From assembly GCA_950295325.1 (NCBI GenBank), contig OX485809.1, positions 12,152,001-12,216,000 of the forward strand: a stretch of DNA of 64,000 bases. The letters are read 5' to 3'. The position numbers and the translations under genes were made by a program. The stretch comes from Polytrichum commune (Eukaryota > Streptophyta > Polytrichopsida > Polytrichales > Polytrichaceae). The notes beneath the pieces were generated by a model, which saw nothing but the letters and a program-made list of their open reading frames with translations, was not told where the DNA came from and ran no database searches. Shown one piece after another: positions 23,666 through 33,624 of the stretch (position 1 is its first letter; every line of letters begins with the position of its first letter).

Positions 23666-25718
23666 TGTTCAACTATAGGCTTAGGATAGAAGCTGGGATG
23701 AAACTCATCCAGGTGAATGAAAATAGTTGAACTATAGGCTCAGTAGGTAGTTATAACTATAGTCTTACGGCCATAGGAGGCCCTAGCAGGTAGTTAGAAA
23801 AACTATCGTCTCCCTCGCCCTGTAAGAGGGGAGGCACAGAAGGACAGAGCAGACATTTCTTAGAAGCTTTGAGCGCATTGTAGAACTATTGTCTTGTCTC
23901 CCTCGACACCGGAAGTGCGAGGTCTATAGTTGAACTATTTTCTTAAAGCAACACCGCAGTGATTGCGGGTTGCCATTTTCTATGAAAGTTCATTGTTGTC
24001 GTATGACTGGAAGTGAATTGAATTGAGTTCTGATGTTAGAGGTAGTATGTTTGATGTGTCACAATGATCTATAGTGCAATTCTGATCGTGTGCAAGTACA
24101 ATTGATTGTGTGTGGGATTGCGAGTGTCGATCTATGAGTGGAGTAATCTGATGCGTAAGTGGAGTGAGAGTTGTTATCGGAAGAAGTTGAATGTTGTATA
24201 ACTTTAGACTAAGTGAGGACTTTTGAATGTGATCGAATTATCTGAAGATACAGAATGCGAAAGAGTTCCAAGGAATCAGAGAGAGAATTTTGAGTAACAC
24301 CTGTTATTGAATGAAGCAAAGGGCGAGTGCAACTATTGTCAGAGAGAGAACTATCGTACATAGTTAAATCGACTGAAGTAGGAGTCCAAAATTAAGAGCC
24401 ACTGCAGGAGTGAGCAAGCATATGAACATTGAATCTATGAACGATTAGACATTGGAGAATTAAGAGTGAATGTATCCGTTTGCCGAGAAGGTGACGGAGT
24501 GTTATGAGAAGGAATAAGTGAGAGAAACAGAAAACAATTGGCTATCGTTGAAATATGGGATGGGAGGTCGAGAGTCACGAGTCTGATTGATTGAGTCAAA
24601 CGAAGGAGCCAAGTAGAACTATGGACAGGGAGTTCAGTGATTGACGAGAGCGAGGAAGAGAAAACTATAATCACCCTGAGAGAGGGTCTGCGAGAGGGGA
24701 AGAAGAGGAACAGAGAGAGAAGTCTGACAGAAGGCCAAGTGTCAGAGCCGAGAGTTATCATCATATAGTGTCACTATGGGCTATTGTTGAGACTTAAGTT
24801 ATACATTGAGGTGAAGTGTAAGGCCAAAGGCCGCCCATGAGGTGAAATGATTATTGTTAACCATAAGAGAGGCAAGAAAAGAGTGAGGTGACGACAGTGC
24901 GGCCGAAAAGAGATCATAGTTGAATTTGATATCTTAGGCTGTTAGAGTTATCATTTGAAAAGTGAGGTTAAGGAGAGAATCTTAATCAATTGAAGTGATG
25001 AGAAATCACTTCTGATCAATTGATTAGGAAGAAAACTGAGAGATATAAGAGAGATTCAATGAACTTAAAATAAGATTAACTTTGGTTTATTAAGAGAATC
25101 TAGGCATAAGTTAATCTCATTTTAATCAAATTTATAATTGTTAATTGGTCTAGAGACTTGATCTTTGAGTATGGAATGTGATTTAATCCTTTCAACTATT
25201 GTCTTGTGTGTTACCCTGGTTGTTGTTGTTGCAGGTTGTGCAGGGCGACCAAGACTATAGCTTGACTGATAATCGTTAATTGCATAAGTTGTGAGTAGAG
25301 ACTAAATTTGAAGATAAGGAACGAACAATTGTTTTGTATTAGAATTAACATTGACCAAGTAATAAAGGAGTTGTTTTGAATTGAAGATGCATTGGCCAAT
25401 GGTTATCAAAGACAATTGTGTTACTCAAAGACTATTGTTCTCTCTTGACTATTGTTCTACAAAATCTCATGACGAGATGGTTACTACCAAGACTGACACA
25501 CATACCCCACTGAACGAGACACAGTGAGAGGAAATCAAGAGAGAGAAAGAGAGTGAAAGACATACCAGTCATGTTTTGGAGTGAATATAGCAAACCCTTT
25601 GGTCTAATTAATGAACTATGAAGTGACAAATGCTTGTAATAGACACTAGTGAAGCCTTCCTTGAGAGTCTGTACCCTGGTGTTTTGGGTTATTTAAGTGA
25701 GAGCAAAAACTAACTACA
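23666..25718 (-). mobile_element. roughly 2-kb LTR-like insertion inside the LINE
   Basis: LINE ORF2 coding sequence stops on one side at about 25719 and resumes at about 23665. The block between has no protein-like frame, is purine-rich, and on the minus strand runs from TGTAGTTAGTTTTTGC to ...AGTTGAACA, that is TG...CA. Its start matches the right edge of the 12.1-14.4 kb block. I found no matching 5-bp target duplication (flanks CGAAT and AGGAG), so the exact ends are uncertain. GTTGAACTATAGGCT-like words repeat near its left end. Confidence 0.45.
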
Positions 25719-28377
25719 AGGAGGGACCCCATGGACAATGGGTGGAAGGTTGCAATTGCTTGATGCGATAATGCAAAATGATATGAAAGTTTGATTTGCC
25801 TAGAAGTAGGGCTTGAGTAACCCATTTGCTCATGAGAAATTTCATTGCATCCTCTGGCGAGATAAGACTAAGGCCCTGGTCTTTCTTGGGCATCGTGCAG
25901 TCATCCCAACTTACACGCACTCTAGCCATACTATCCGATCCAGACCAAAGATAGTTGCGGAGTAAAGTTTTAATTCTCCCAAGAACTCTCTTTGACCCAA
26001 CCCATACCACAATAAAGTACCAAAGGGATGACATCAACAATTGGTTTATAACGAGAGTGCGTCTTGCAAGGGACAAATTGGTGGAGCTCTAGTACTTGAG
26101 TTTACCCTTAACCCTATTTATCAAAAAATTGGTCGACGTCCTAAAGTTCCAATTTGAGACCAAAAGGAAGCCTAGAAATTTGGATAAGTCTCCATTAGCG
26201 GCCCACTTCCACTGGTATTTCCCCACCCATCTTGGCACTTGTCCTCGGCCGCACCAATACGCCACGCTCTTTTGTTTATTTATTTCAAGTCTGAAGGCTG
26301 TACAAAACTTGTGTAGGATTCCTACAAGGTAATCTACGCTAGCTTCTTCAGCCTTAACCATGAAGGATGTGTCATCAACGTATTGGTTGATGATATGTTG
26401 GGATACACCTTGTGGAAAATTAATGCCTTTGAGGTTGCCAGTACCCATTGCGTGTTTAACTGCTGCATTGAGTGCCTTGCCGTTATAATGAAGAGACAGG
26501 GAGCAAGAGGGCACCCTTGGCGAACTCCTCTGTGAAGTTCAAAAGGTTATGTTACTCTATTATTGAGATTAGCATAAACTATTGCGTCATGAAACAACAT
26601 TCTAATAAACATTTTAATAAACGTGCTTGGTATTCCTAATTTCCTCATAACTTGGAACATGAAAGCCCAATCAACTCTATCATAGGCTTTGCTAAAGTCA
26701 AGTATAAGGAAAATGGACTCTTGGCGTGACTCCTTAGCCCATTGGATTGTTTCATGTGTGAGTAGGATATTGTCTAAAATGAACCAAAGTGGTAAGAAGG
26801 CGGTTTGGTCATTGTCGATTACCTCTACCGGCAAAGGTTGGAGTCGCCGTTGGAGAGCCTTCGCAAAGATCTTGTAAGTGGTGTTGAATAGCATGATCTG
26901 TCACCAATTGGTTAAGCTCAAGCAATACGTCCTTTTGTTACTCCATTTGGGAGCCGTTCCATTGCTAGTAACTCATTCACCATCCTTGTGAAGTCATTAC
27001 TCAGGAAGCTCCAATAAGCTTGGAAGAACTTTGCCGTCAAACCATTCGGGCCTAGGTTTTTACCTCTTGCAAGTGCCTAGATTGCTTTGGTGAACTCTGC
27101 TTCGGTAAGCAGGGCTTTCATAATCTTTTACGAGGTTAGAGAAAACTTGGTCGGTATTTAACTTAATTAGCAGCTCTTCCGCGTGCTCCTGTTGTTGCTC
27201 ATCCATGACCGGTCGCATGCACAAGTTGGAGTAGAAGAAGTTGCATACTCTAGCTAGGTCCGCGCTTGATGAGACGGATGTATTATCTTCATCATAGAGT
27301 TCCGTGATTAACCCGCCCGTTGGTCGTTCCTTTACTAAGGGAAAACAATGCTTGTTCATTTTGTCCCCAGATTGCATCCATCTAGTTTGAGACCTACTTC
27401 GACACCCTTCCTTTTTCTTCTTTGCTAGACTTTGGAGTTTATCCCTAAGCTTCTTAGTCCATTCCTTTGTTGTTCCATTCATTGAGTCATAATGGAGGAC
27501 AGTTTGCCAAAACTCTAGGTGTTGTATCAACCTAGTCTCTTCCAATCTACACTCTATTGCTTTTGCTAGGCATAATTGTTTGTAATAATTGCTACAAAAT
27601 AGTAGTTTGGAAAATCTCATAATTTTTTGCTGCAAAATAGTAGTTTGTGAAGGGGAGGCTTCCCATATTGCCTTAATTGGTTCCTTCGCTTCCTGAAGGA
27701 ATCTTCCATTGTCTTTCCATGAGGAGCCTCCTGGGGCATTGTTACTAAGGTTAATTTGGAAAGAGATCGGGTGGTGGTCAGAGAAAGTAGAATCCCCCAT
27801 AATCTTGTATTGAGTAATATGGGAAGATGGATTTTGTATTGAGTTTGAGAAGGAATAGAATCTATCTAGTCTAGCCAAGATTTCGATGCCATCCTCCCTT
27901 AGATTGTCCCATGAGTATAGAGGGCCCTCGTTCCTACTAATATACTCCTCAATATTGTACTTTATTTTAATGTCTACCCATGCCAATTCCTCTTTTAACT
28001 CCATAAGGCGTCGCCATGACGACGTGGACTTGTCTAGAGGGTTTTCCACCATATTGACTTGTCTAGAGGGCACATCTCTTACTAGGCATATTGGATGTGT
28101 AAATGTTGAGGATGCCTAGGTGCCCCCCCCTTCCAGTCCTTTGAACTTGATCCATCACTATTACCGGCCATAGATCCTTTGTCATGGATTAAAGGTTGCA
28201 GTCTAGGGTGGAAACATATGGCAATTCCACCATTCCCTGCCCCTATCTTCTTATCCTCAACATCATTGCTTGGGCTAACTTCCATGGGCCAAAAAAATTC
28301 CGTTCTTCCATAACATTCTAATGCTCCTTTCTACATTATCCCCTCCAAGTTTATGCTCTTGTAAACATAGGACATCC
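25719..28377 (-). pseudogene. LINE ORF2: endonuclease C-terminal part, connector and reverse transcriptase
   Basis: Read on the minus strand from 28377. CLQEHKLGG (endonuclease Glu) and GNGGIAICFHP lead into a long open piece at 28073-27060 with SDHHPISF (endonuclease Asp-His) and a Lys-rich connector (KKKKEG, QTRWMQSGDKMN). Reverse transcriptase follows: QTAFLP and LDFSKAYDRVDW (motif A) at 26894-26547, then QYVDDTSF (motif C, YVDD) with LEINKQKS and SKFLGFLL at 26514-26089. The next piece, 26076-25714, has LLRNYLWSGSD, VSWDDCTMPKKDQGLSL and KWVTQALLLGKSNF. The order and motifs are those of L1-clade ORF2. The reading is broken by several frame changes and stops, so it is inactive. Confidence 0.8.
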
Positions 28378-29350
28378 TGTCGCAACCCTTGCTAGCCCCC
28401 TCAACAATCTTGCCCATTATTATTTCTAGCAAAGGTTACGAGTGCTAACCCTTCGCATTCCGCCATGCTAATGGTTAGTTCTTCCTACCCCGGACCTTAT
28501 AGTTCATAAGAGGAAACCAACCCTCCTACTTTGCTTTCGGGACTCACCACTTAATCGGTAACCAATCCTTAGATGTGGACTTCCATTTATGGAAGTCCAA
28601 TCTTATGTTGATCGTCGCATTGCCGGAGCAACACTACAACAACCCGAACCATACTAGGCAACTATGGCCTCACATTGGGCCAAAGGCCATGGAGGCCGTG
28701 CCGTTCGGCCTCGGGTGGGTGAGGCCACACCACCTCACCCATATAAGCCTCTAGGACTCTACGTGGGGCCCCTACCCCACCGTCAAGAAACCTTTTGTCT
28801 CTCTACTAAGAGTTGGGGCCAAGTAGACATTTTCCCTTAGCTGCTGGGCCTAGAAGCCCCTAGCAGCTTCAGACCATCATAACTTCCTTGTAAAATGTTT
28901 GATGTTAACAAGCAACCACTCCATCTTCATCTACGCTTCACGTAGATGCCAATGGACTCCTCACTTGCCCCATTTGGGCAAGTATTGAAGAAGTTATGCC
29001 TGTTCAAACCTTGGCAGTCCCGGGAGCCACTCCCAGGCGACTGCTGTACCAGGGCGCTGTCCCGGGACATCGCCCCACTCAAATTGCCATAACTCCTAGC
29101 TCACACCTCCGATTGAGGTGTTCTTGAGCATTCTAGAATCACCACGCCATGAGCTACACATAGCTCATGGCCTTACCCTCGTGCCTCCTAGTCTCCATGG
29201 GTGGGAGGCGTTCCCAACGCCTGGGGCCCTCACCCACACTAGGATCACTTGGGCCCTCTCACCAACAGTGCCACAAGTCCCGGGTGTCACTCTGGGGTCC
29301 CCCTTGTGCCCATGGTGTTTCGGGCACTCCTCATGGAGAGGTGCGCGACA
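28378..29350 (+). mobile_element. solo LTR, 973 bp, with perfect 5-bp target duplication
   Basis: Starts TGTCGCAACCC and ends GTGCGCGACA, so the ends form the short inverted repeat TGTCGC/GCGACA. Flanking CATCC at 28373-28377 and again at 29351-29355. Excising it with one CATCC puts the LINE endonuclease frame back in register (...RVDV joined to LCLQEH...), which proves the boundaries. No internal retrotransposon sequence remains. A sister copy lies at 13388. Inside are two GC-rich, palindromic segments, GCTTCACGTAGATGCC and CATGAGCTACACATAGCTCATG. Confidence 0.92.
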
Positions 29351-29453
29351 CATCCACTCTTGGGGAGAGATTGCCTATGTAGTCCCTAATAACCCCGACT
29401 TTTGTATCATTATTTATGCCTCGGACATTTATGGATAAGATGTGTACTTTCAT
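29351..29453 (-). pseudogene. LINE ORF2 start: endonuclease N-terminus
   Basis: Begins MKVHILSINVRGINND at 29453, the first motif of apurinic-type endonucleases of L1 elements (usually W-N-V-R-G-L-N; here the Trp position is Ile). It continues to RDYIGNLSPRVDV, where the solo LTR interrupts it. Its ATG overlaps the ORF1 stop as ATGA at 29450-29453. Confidence 0.8.
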
Positions 29454-30945
29454 TGAGTGGATGTGAAAGGTAAGGGAGTGGTACCCGAGCCATGGTTGCT
29501 CACTTCTTCTTCCATCGTCCGGTTGTAGCTTCTCCACAAGTTGAAGTTGGGCGCCTCCATCCCGCCTTGTTGGGCTTTCCTTCGTGCGGATGACTTTAGA
29601 CCTTGAACGCTTGCGGCCTTTAGCTTGCGAAAATCCTCTCCAGTTTTTGTGGGCTCCCCTGGTCTTTGGGAAGAGGGTGCCGGTGTGATGCGCACATTGC
29701 TCTCTCCAATTGCCCCGGGGGGGGGGGGGGGGCTGGTGAAACTGGTGTTGGTCTATCGTTTAGGGTGTTGACAAAAACCTCTTGGTCCTCTTCATTTGTG
29801 CAACCTATGTGTTTTAGGATGGAGGTTGAGCATCCTTCACTTGTCGAACCTACCTCACCAATCCTAGGATGTTTGAAGGTTGGTGTAGGTGAGATGTCAT
29901 CCCTATCCCCCTCCATCATATTAGCAAGAAATGTTATGACGTCAAGGGGTTGACTTCTTGATTGAGTTGAATTTTGGGTTTCAGAGACGCATTCCTTGCT
30001 CAAAATTTCATCTTGCCTCACATTTTCCTCTAGGTGTCTAGAACTCCCGGTTGGTAGGTTTCCTTATTGAATGGGATTATGGCTAGGTTACCATTTGTTT
30101 GAGTGTTGTCTTGAACCAGATTCTCCTTGCATGTGGCGTTCGCACATCTCGTAATGCTTGAGACCTTCCGTGGTGACAATCTCATGGTGGTGGGTTCGAT
30201 CCCATCCATCGTTTAGATTGTCTCCAAAAATTATAGTTCTTTTCCTCTAGATTCTGGGGTTGTCCCGTCAAGTGGGCTCTTGGCGGCGGCTTCCTTGGGC
30301 GGTAGTTCTTTTTTCCTTTTGTTGTAGTCCGATGGGGTGTCCGACCTATGTTCTCTGCTACCCCTCCCCTTATATGTTTTCTTTGTGTACTCCATGGTGG
30401 AGGTTGAAGCTTTGGAGTGTTGGTGTTGGAGTGTTTCTACCCAAACCTTTCCTTTTGCTCGTATGTTTGTGACTAAGGTAAACCGGAGCCTGGGTTGAGG
30501 CCGGAGCTACCTGCTAGAAACTAGTCCTAAGCCAGTTATGTTCCCTAACTTGTCCTTGCATCCCTTGCATGGATTCCCGGGTCAACTTAGTAGCTTGCTT
30601 GTCTTTGGGGTCTAGGTGTGATCCGTCCTCAGGCTTATTGCCCCCTTGGTACCTTTGTGCGGTCCTAGGTGGTCTATACCTCTCTTCCCGTGTTGTTGAG
30701 CGTTTTTCCCCATATTTTGATCGAGATCTGGCCCATGTATGGGAGCTGTGTCTTTCAGTGGGGATCTCACTACATTCTCTTATGAGATGCCCCGTTGAGA
30801 GACAAAACCGACATCTAATCAGTAATGAGTCATAATTTATCAATGCTTTAGATAATATGCCAGGTGTTAGCGTGGTTAGTTCCACTTCCGTAGCCCACCC
30901 TTTCTCTACATTGATAGATACGCAACATCTTGGATGTTTCAGCAC
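29450..30945 (-). pseudogene. LINE ORF1 (RNA-binding, CCHC zinc knuckle)
   Basis: The minus strand at about 30945-30514 encodes HPRCCVSINVEKGW and the zinc knuckle CRFCLSTGHLIREC, an exact C-x2-C-x4-H-x4-C, followed by an Arg-rich tail. This is the usual plant L1 ORF1 order. The middle (about 30510-30025) has many stops. From 30021 a readable frame continues (VITFLANMMEGDRDD, PTPVSPAPPPPPG) until a 16-base G run at 29717-29732, where the frame changes. It then ends KLKAASVQGLKSSARR...PLPFTSTQ at the TGA overlapping ORF2's ATG. The N-terminal part is missing at the inversion junction. Confidence 0.7.
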
Positions 30946-31679
30946 GAGGTTGTTTGGGATTTTTCATCACAAGTTGGCCTTTCTTTGGTCGGTCATCCAT
31001 GAGGCGGTGGCGGTTAATGAATGGCGTGGTAAAATCTTGATGGAGATTGACAAGAGTTGCCCCCATTGTAGTCCCCAATTAGTGGAATCCGTTGAACACA
31101 TGTTCTACAATTATCCGTTGGCTCAACACAGGTGGTGATACGCTGCCAATATCATTTGGCAACTCTTTGCAAATAAGAGGAATCTTAGCCTGCATATGTC
31201 TTTTTCTATGATGCAATGTCTTTATGATCAACCACTGTGCAAAACACTTAAAAAATTCAGTCGTATCTAGTTTTTTCTTGGAAGTGGTCTTCCATGGATT
31301 CTCTGGCACCAACGGAATGATATGGTTTTCAACAATCTATAATGGCCCGTTGAGAAAACATGTCAAGTCATTTGGGACGCCTTGCAAGATTATGGCAGGA
31401 TTGCGTGGAAACAAACATTAAAGGATTTGGAAGAGGCCCCGGATGTGGCCTACCAAGATGTCCTTAACGAGTTTGACACTACGTGGGGGGTCAAAAACCT
31501 TATTGTGACTCGGAGTAATTTAGTTGTCACCTAGATGGATAGATCACAAATGAGCACCATTTCTTGATTTCGATTTGGGCTGAACTGGCTCGCCCTGGTT
31601 GTTTGTAGTTTGGGTTACCTCTGCAATTAATTTTCTCAAATTTTGCAAAAAAGAAAAGAAAAAAAGCTTGTGATGAAAA
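30946..31679 (+). pseudogene. LINE ORF2 C-terminus (zf-RVT) and 3' tail, non-inverted part
   Basis: The plus strand reads GIFHHKLAFLWSVIHEAVAV, then CPHCSPQLVESVEHMFYNYP and QHRW, the zinc-binding module at the C-terminus of plant LINE reverse transcriptases (zf-RVT); the last Cys of the usual pattern is Tyr. A stop at 31138 and later shifts break it. Downstream, WDALQDYGRIAWKQTLKDLE and similar pieces continue to about 31530. The 3' end (GTTTGGGTTACCTCTGCAAT...) and A/G-rich tail near 31645-31668 resemble the tails at 38415 and 40884. Confidence 0.7.
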
Positions 31680-31697
31680 ATATTGTCATGGATGATG
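31680..31697 (+). repeat. target-site duplication of the inverted LINE, right copy
   Basis: See 22959-22976: 16 of 18 bases identical, directly after the LINE tail. Confidence 0.65.
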
Positions 31698-32449
31698 AAA
31701 AATCACTTGGGACAATGATTGCAGCACTCTGAATCCATAATCCCCCCCAAAAAAAATTACAAGGAATGGAAATAAATGTTGGGTTGATATTCAGTGTTGG
31801 TGACACTACACCATGGTTTACAACTAATATCGAGCAAGACAGTTAGAATTGGTGACACTAAATATCATATTTAGTGTAGCTGCAATATGCTCATCACTGT
31901 GAGTTCAATAAATGTTAAATAGTACAATTGTTTGCCAAGTAAAGGAGATGAAACTGTGGGTTTAGTCTCAACCCTTGAGTTTATGAGAATTAACACAAAA
32001 TCACTCAAGTTTGCTTAATGCTTAAATTACCACACACAAAGATGGTGCGGACTATTAAAAATCGACTTTCTAACTTGTCTTACTAGGATGGGTGGGCCAA
32101 GCTCACCAATTGAGAACATAGTAATTATCAAAACCTTGTCCAAGTAGCTACCACATGACAACTAAATCTCATTAAGTAGGTACCGAACCTTGAAAGTAGT
32201 TTCCGAACCTCTACCATAGGCATTGCAACACATTTAATAGTTGCCATATCTAACCAATAGCCACCAAACCTCATTGAACACTTGCCGAACCTAACTAGTA
32301 GCCATTGTACCTCATTTAGTAGCCACCAAACCACAATAATCTTGTAGGGGATTCTCTTGCACATTCTAATGTCGAAAGCATGACACAGTTGGGAACCCCG
32401 TCATTTGGAGGCGTTAGAAACCCCATGTTGCCTACCACACTAATTATGC
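31698..32449. other. intergenic with dispersed and low-copy repeats
   Basis: Contains a relic with ACACTAAATATCATATTTAG at about 31857 (end of MITE family X type). A repeat at 31925-32030 has an inverted relative near 50990-51075 (TTTATGAGAATTAACAC / GTGTTAATTCTCATAAAC). A degenerate tandem array lies at about 32145-32345, with units like TAGTAGCCACCAAACCTCAT of roughly 20-25 bp. No gene is seen. Confidence 0.5.
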
Positions 32450-32815
32450 CAATTGGTGAGGGAGGGCTAGTAGTGCGTGTGGGAAATTAGTGAAGGTGAT
32501 ACTAAAAAAATTTATGCTATAGAATTAGTGCTACCAAAAGATCCAAGAAGCATTGGTCATGTCGATATTGTTCATCGAAATTACTATGCATAGCAACATT
32601 GTTCATCTTGGCATTATTCAACAACAAGCATGTTTGCATATATTTTTTTGATCACTCTACGAGCACCTAAGAGCACACATTAATTTTCTTGGAATGTATG
32701 GTAATTGAGCATGTATTCATGAATAACTTATCACTCAGTAAAAATTCTAGCCCTCATCAATTTCGAGGTTTGGCAAAATAGTTTTTGTTTTGAGAATTAA
32801 TATCACACGCACTAT
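32450..32815 (-). repeat. dispersed repeat A, copy 2
   Basis: Reverse complement of this segment matches 15985-16390 in order: TTTAGTATCACCTTCACTAA, ACACGCACTA, ACATGCTCAATTACCATACATT and CTATTTTGCCAAA. Confidence 0.6.
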
Positions 32816-32896
32816 GTAATAAATCCATGTAGTGTTAGTAGTCCAAAAGTACAAAACCGGGCCATGGCCTTGTGACACTTGTCCTACATTAACAAG

Positions 32897-33322
32897 ACTA
32901 TACCGTTTATGGTATTAGTATCACATGTGTAATGTCACTTATTGTATTGTGAGGCGTATGCTAGGTTATAGTAATGATCAACAACTTCACCATTAGTGTC
33001 ACCTCATGATACTTGGCATTTAAGTGCACTTACTGATATCTTTGCATAACCGTGTTCAATAGTGTTCAAAGCGTGGTTCAAAGATGTTGCCTATGTTACA
33101 AATGGTCTACAAGGTGACTGAAGTGTATACGAATGACACTTGGTATTAATATGCTCAAGAATATCTTCCTCTTGCATGCTAAAACGTAAAATTGTCATCT
33201 CAAATAGTGCTACGCTAAATGTCATAGTGTGAGTATTTTTCACCATGAACATTACTTATGTTGAAGAATAGTATCATATTGACAATTAGTGAACGTGACA
33301 CTAATTACCATAAACGGTGTAA
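32897..33322. mobile_element. MITE family Y, copy B (about 426 bp)
   Basis: Left end ACTATACCGTTTATGGTATT; the right end (GTGACACTAATTACCATAAA, then CGGTGTAAT) is its near-complement. Shares interior words with copy A at 21232. Shorter than copy A by internal loss. Confidence 0.6.
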
Positions 33323-33624
33323 TGTTCTCCCTTTTAATATGGCACGTTTGCTCATGCAAGAAATTGTCATATTATCCAAATGTCATATTCTTGATAATAT
33401 GGCATTTTGGCCTCAAATGTCATATTATCAAGTCTTTTAAAAAAAACCTATTTCAATGTAAAATGTCATTATGTATACACAATGACAATACATAGGTATG
33501 AAAGAACTTTTTTGTTGAAGAAATTTGTTGACAACATCACACAATACGGAGTTTAAAAAAATGTAGTCCCCATGATGATGTCTTCACCATAGGACATCCT
33601 ACAAAAGTAAGAGCTTTTTGTCTT
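33323..33624. other. intergenic, local TGTCATATTATC repeats
   Basis: ATGTCATATT(A/C)TC-like words recur at about 33366-33430. Nothing else is recognised. Confidence 0.4.

Larger units (their letters stand above)
22977..31679. mobile_element. L1-type LINE with 5' inversion (twin priming), carrying later insertions
   Basis: From left to right the minus strand carries the ORF2 C-terminal part, reverse transcriptase, endonuclease and ORF1 (22977 to about 30945). Orientation then flips and the plus strand carries the ORF2 zinc-binding C-terminal segment and a purine-rich tail (about 30946-31679). This is the structure expected when the target's second strand primes on internal LINE RNA. The outer edges carry a near-identical 18-base duplication. 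A solo LTR (28378-29350) and a roughly 2-kb LTR-like block (23666-25718) are nested inside; without them the element is about 5.7 kb, a usual L1 size. Decay (stops, frameshifts) is spread throughout. Confidence 0.65.

Noticed and set aside
24435-24764. Ser/Leu-rich 109-codon minus frame
   Set aside because: Lies in the purine-rich LTR-like block, where minus-strand stops are rare by composition.
28378-29350. Several short frames such as 29118-29438
   Set aside because: They fall inside the solo LTR defined by exact termini and a target duplication.
30193-30203. GGTTCGATCCC, resembling a tRNA B box
   Set aside because: No matching A box, acceptor stem or cloverleaf around it; it lies in decayed LINE ORF1 sequence.
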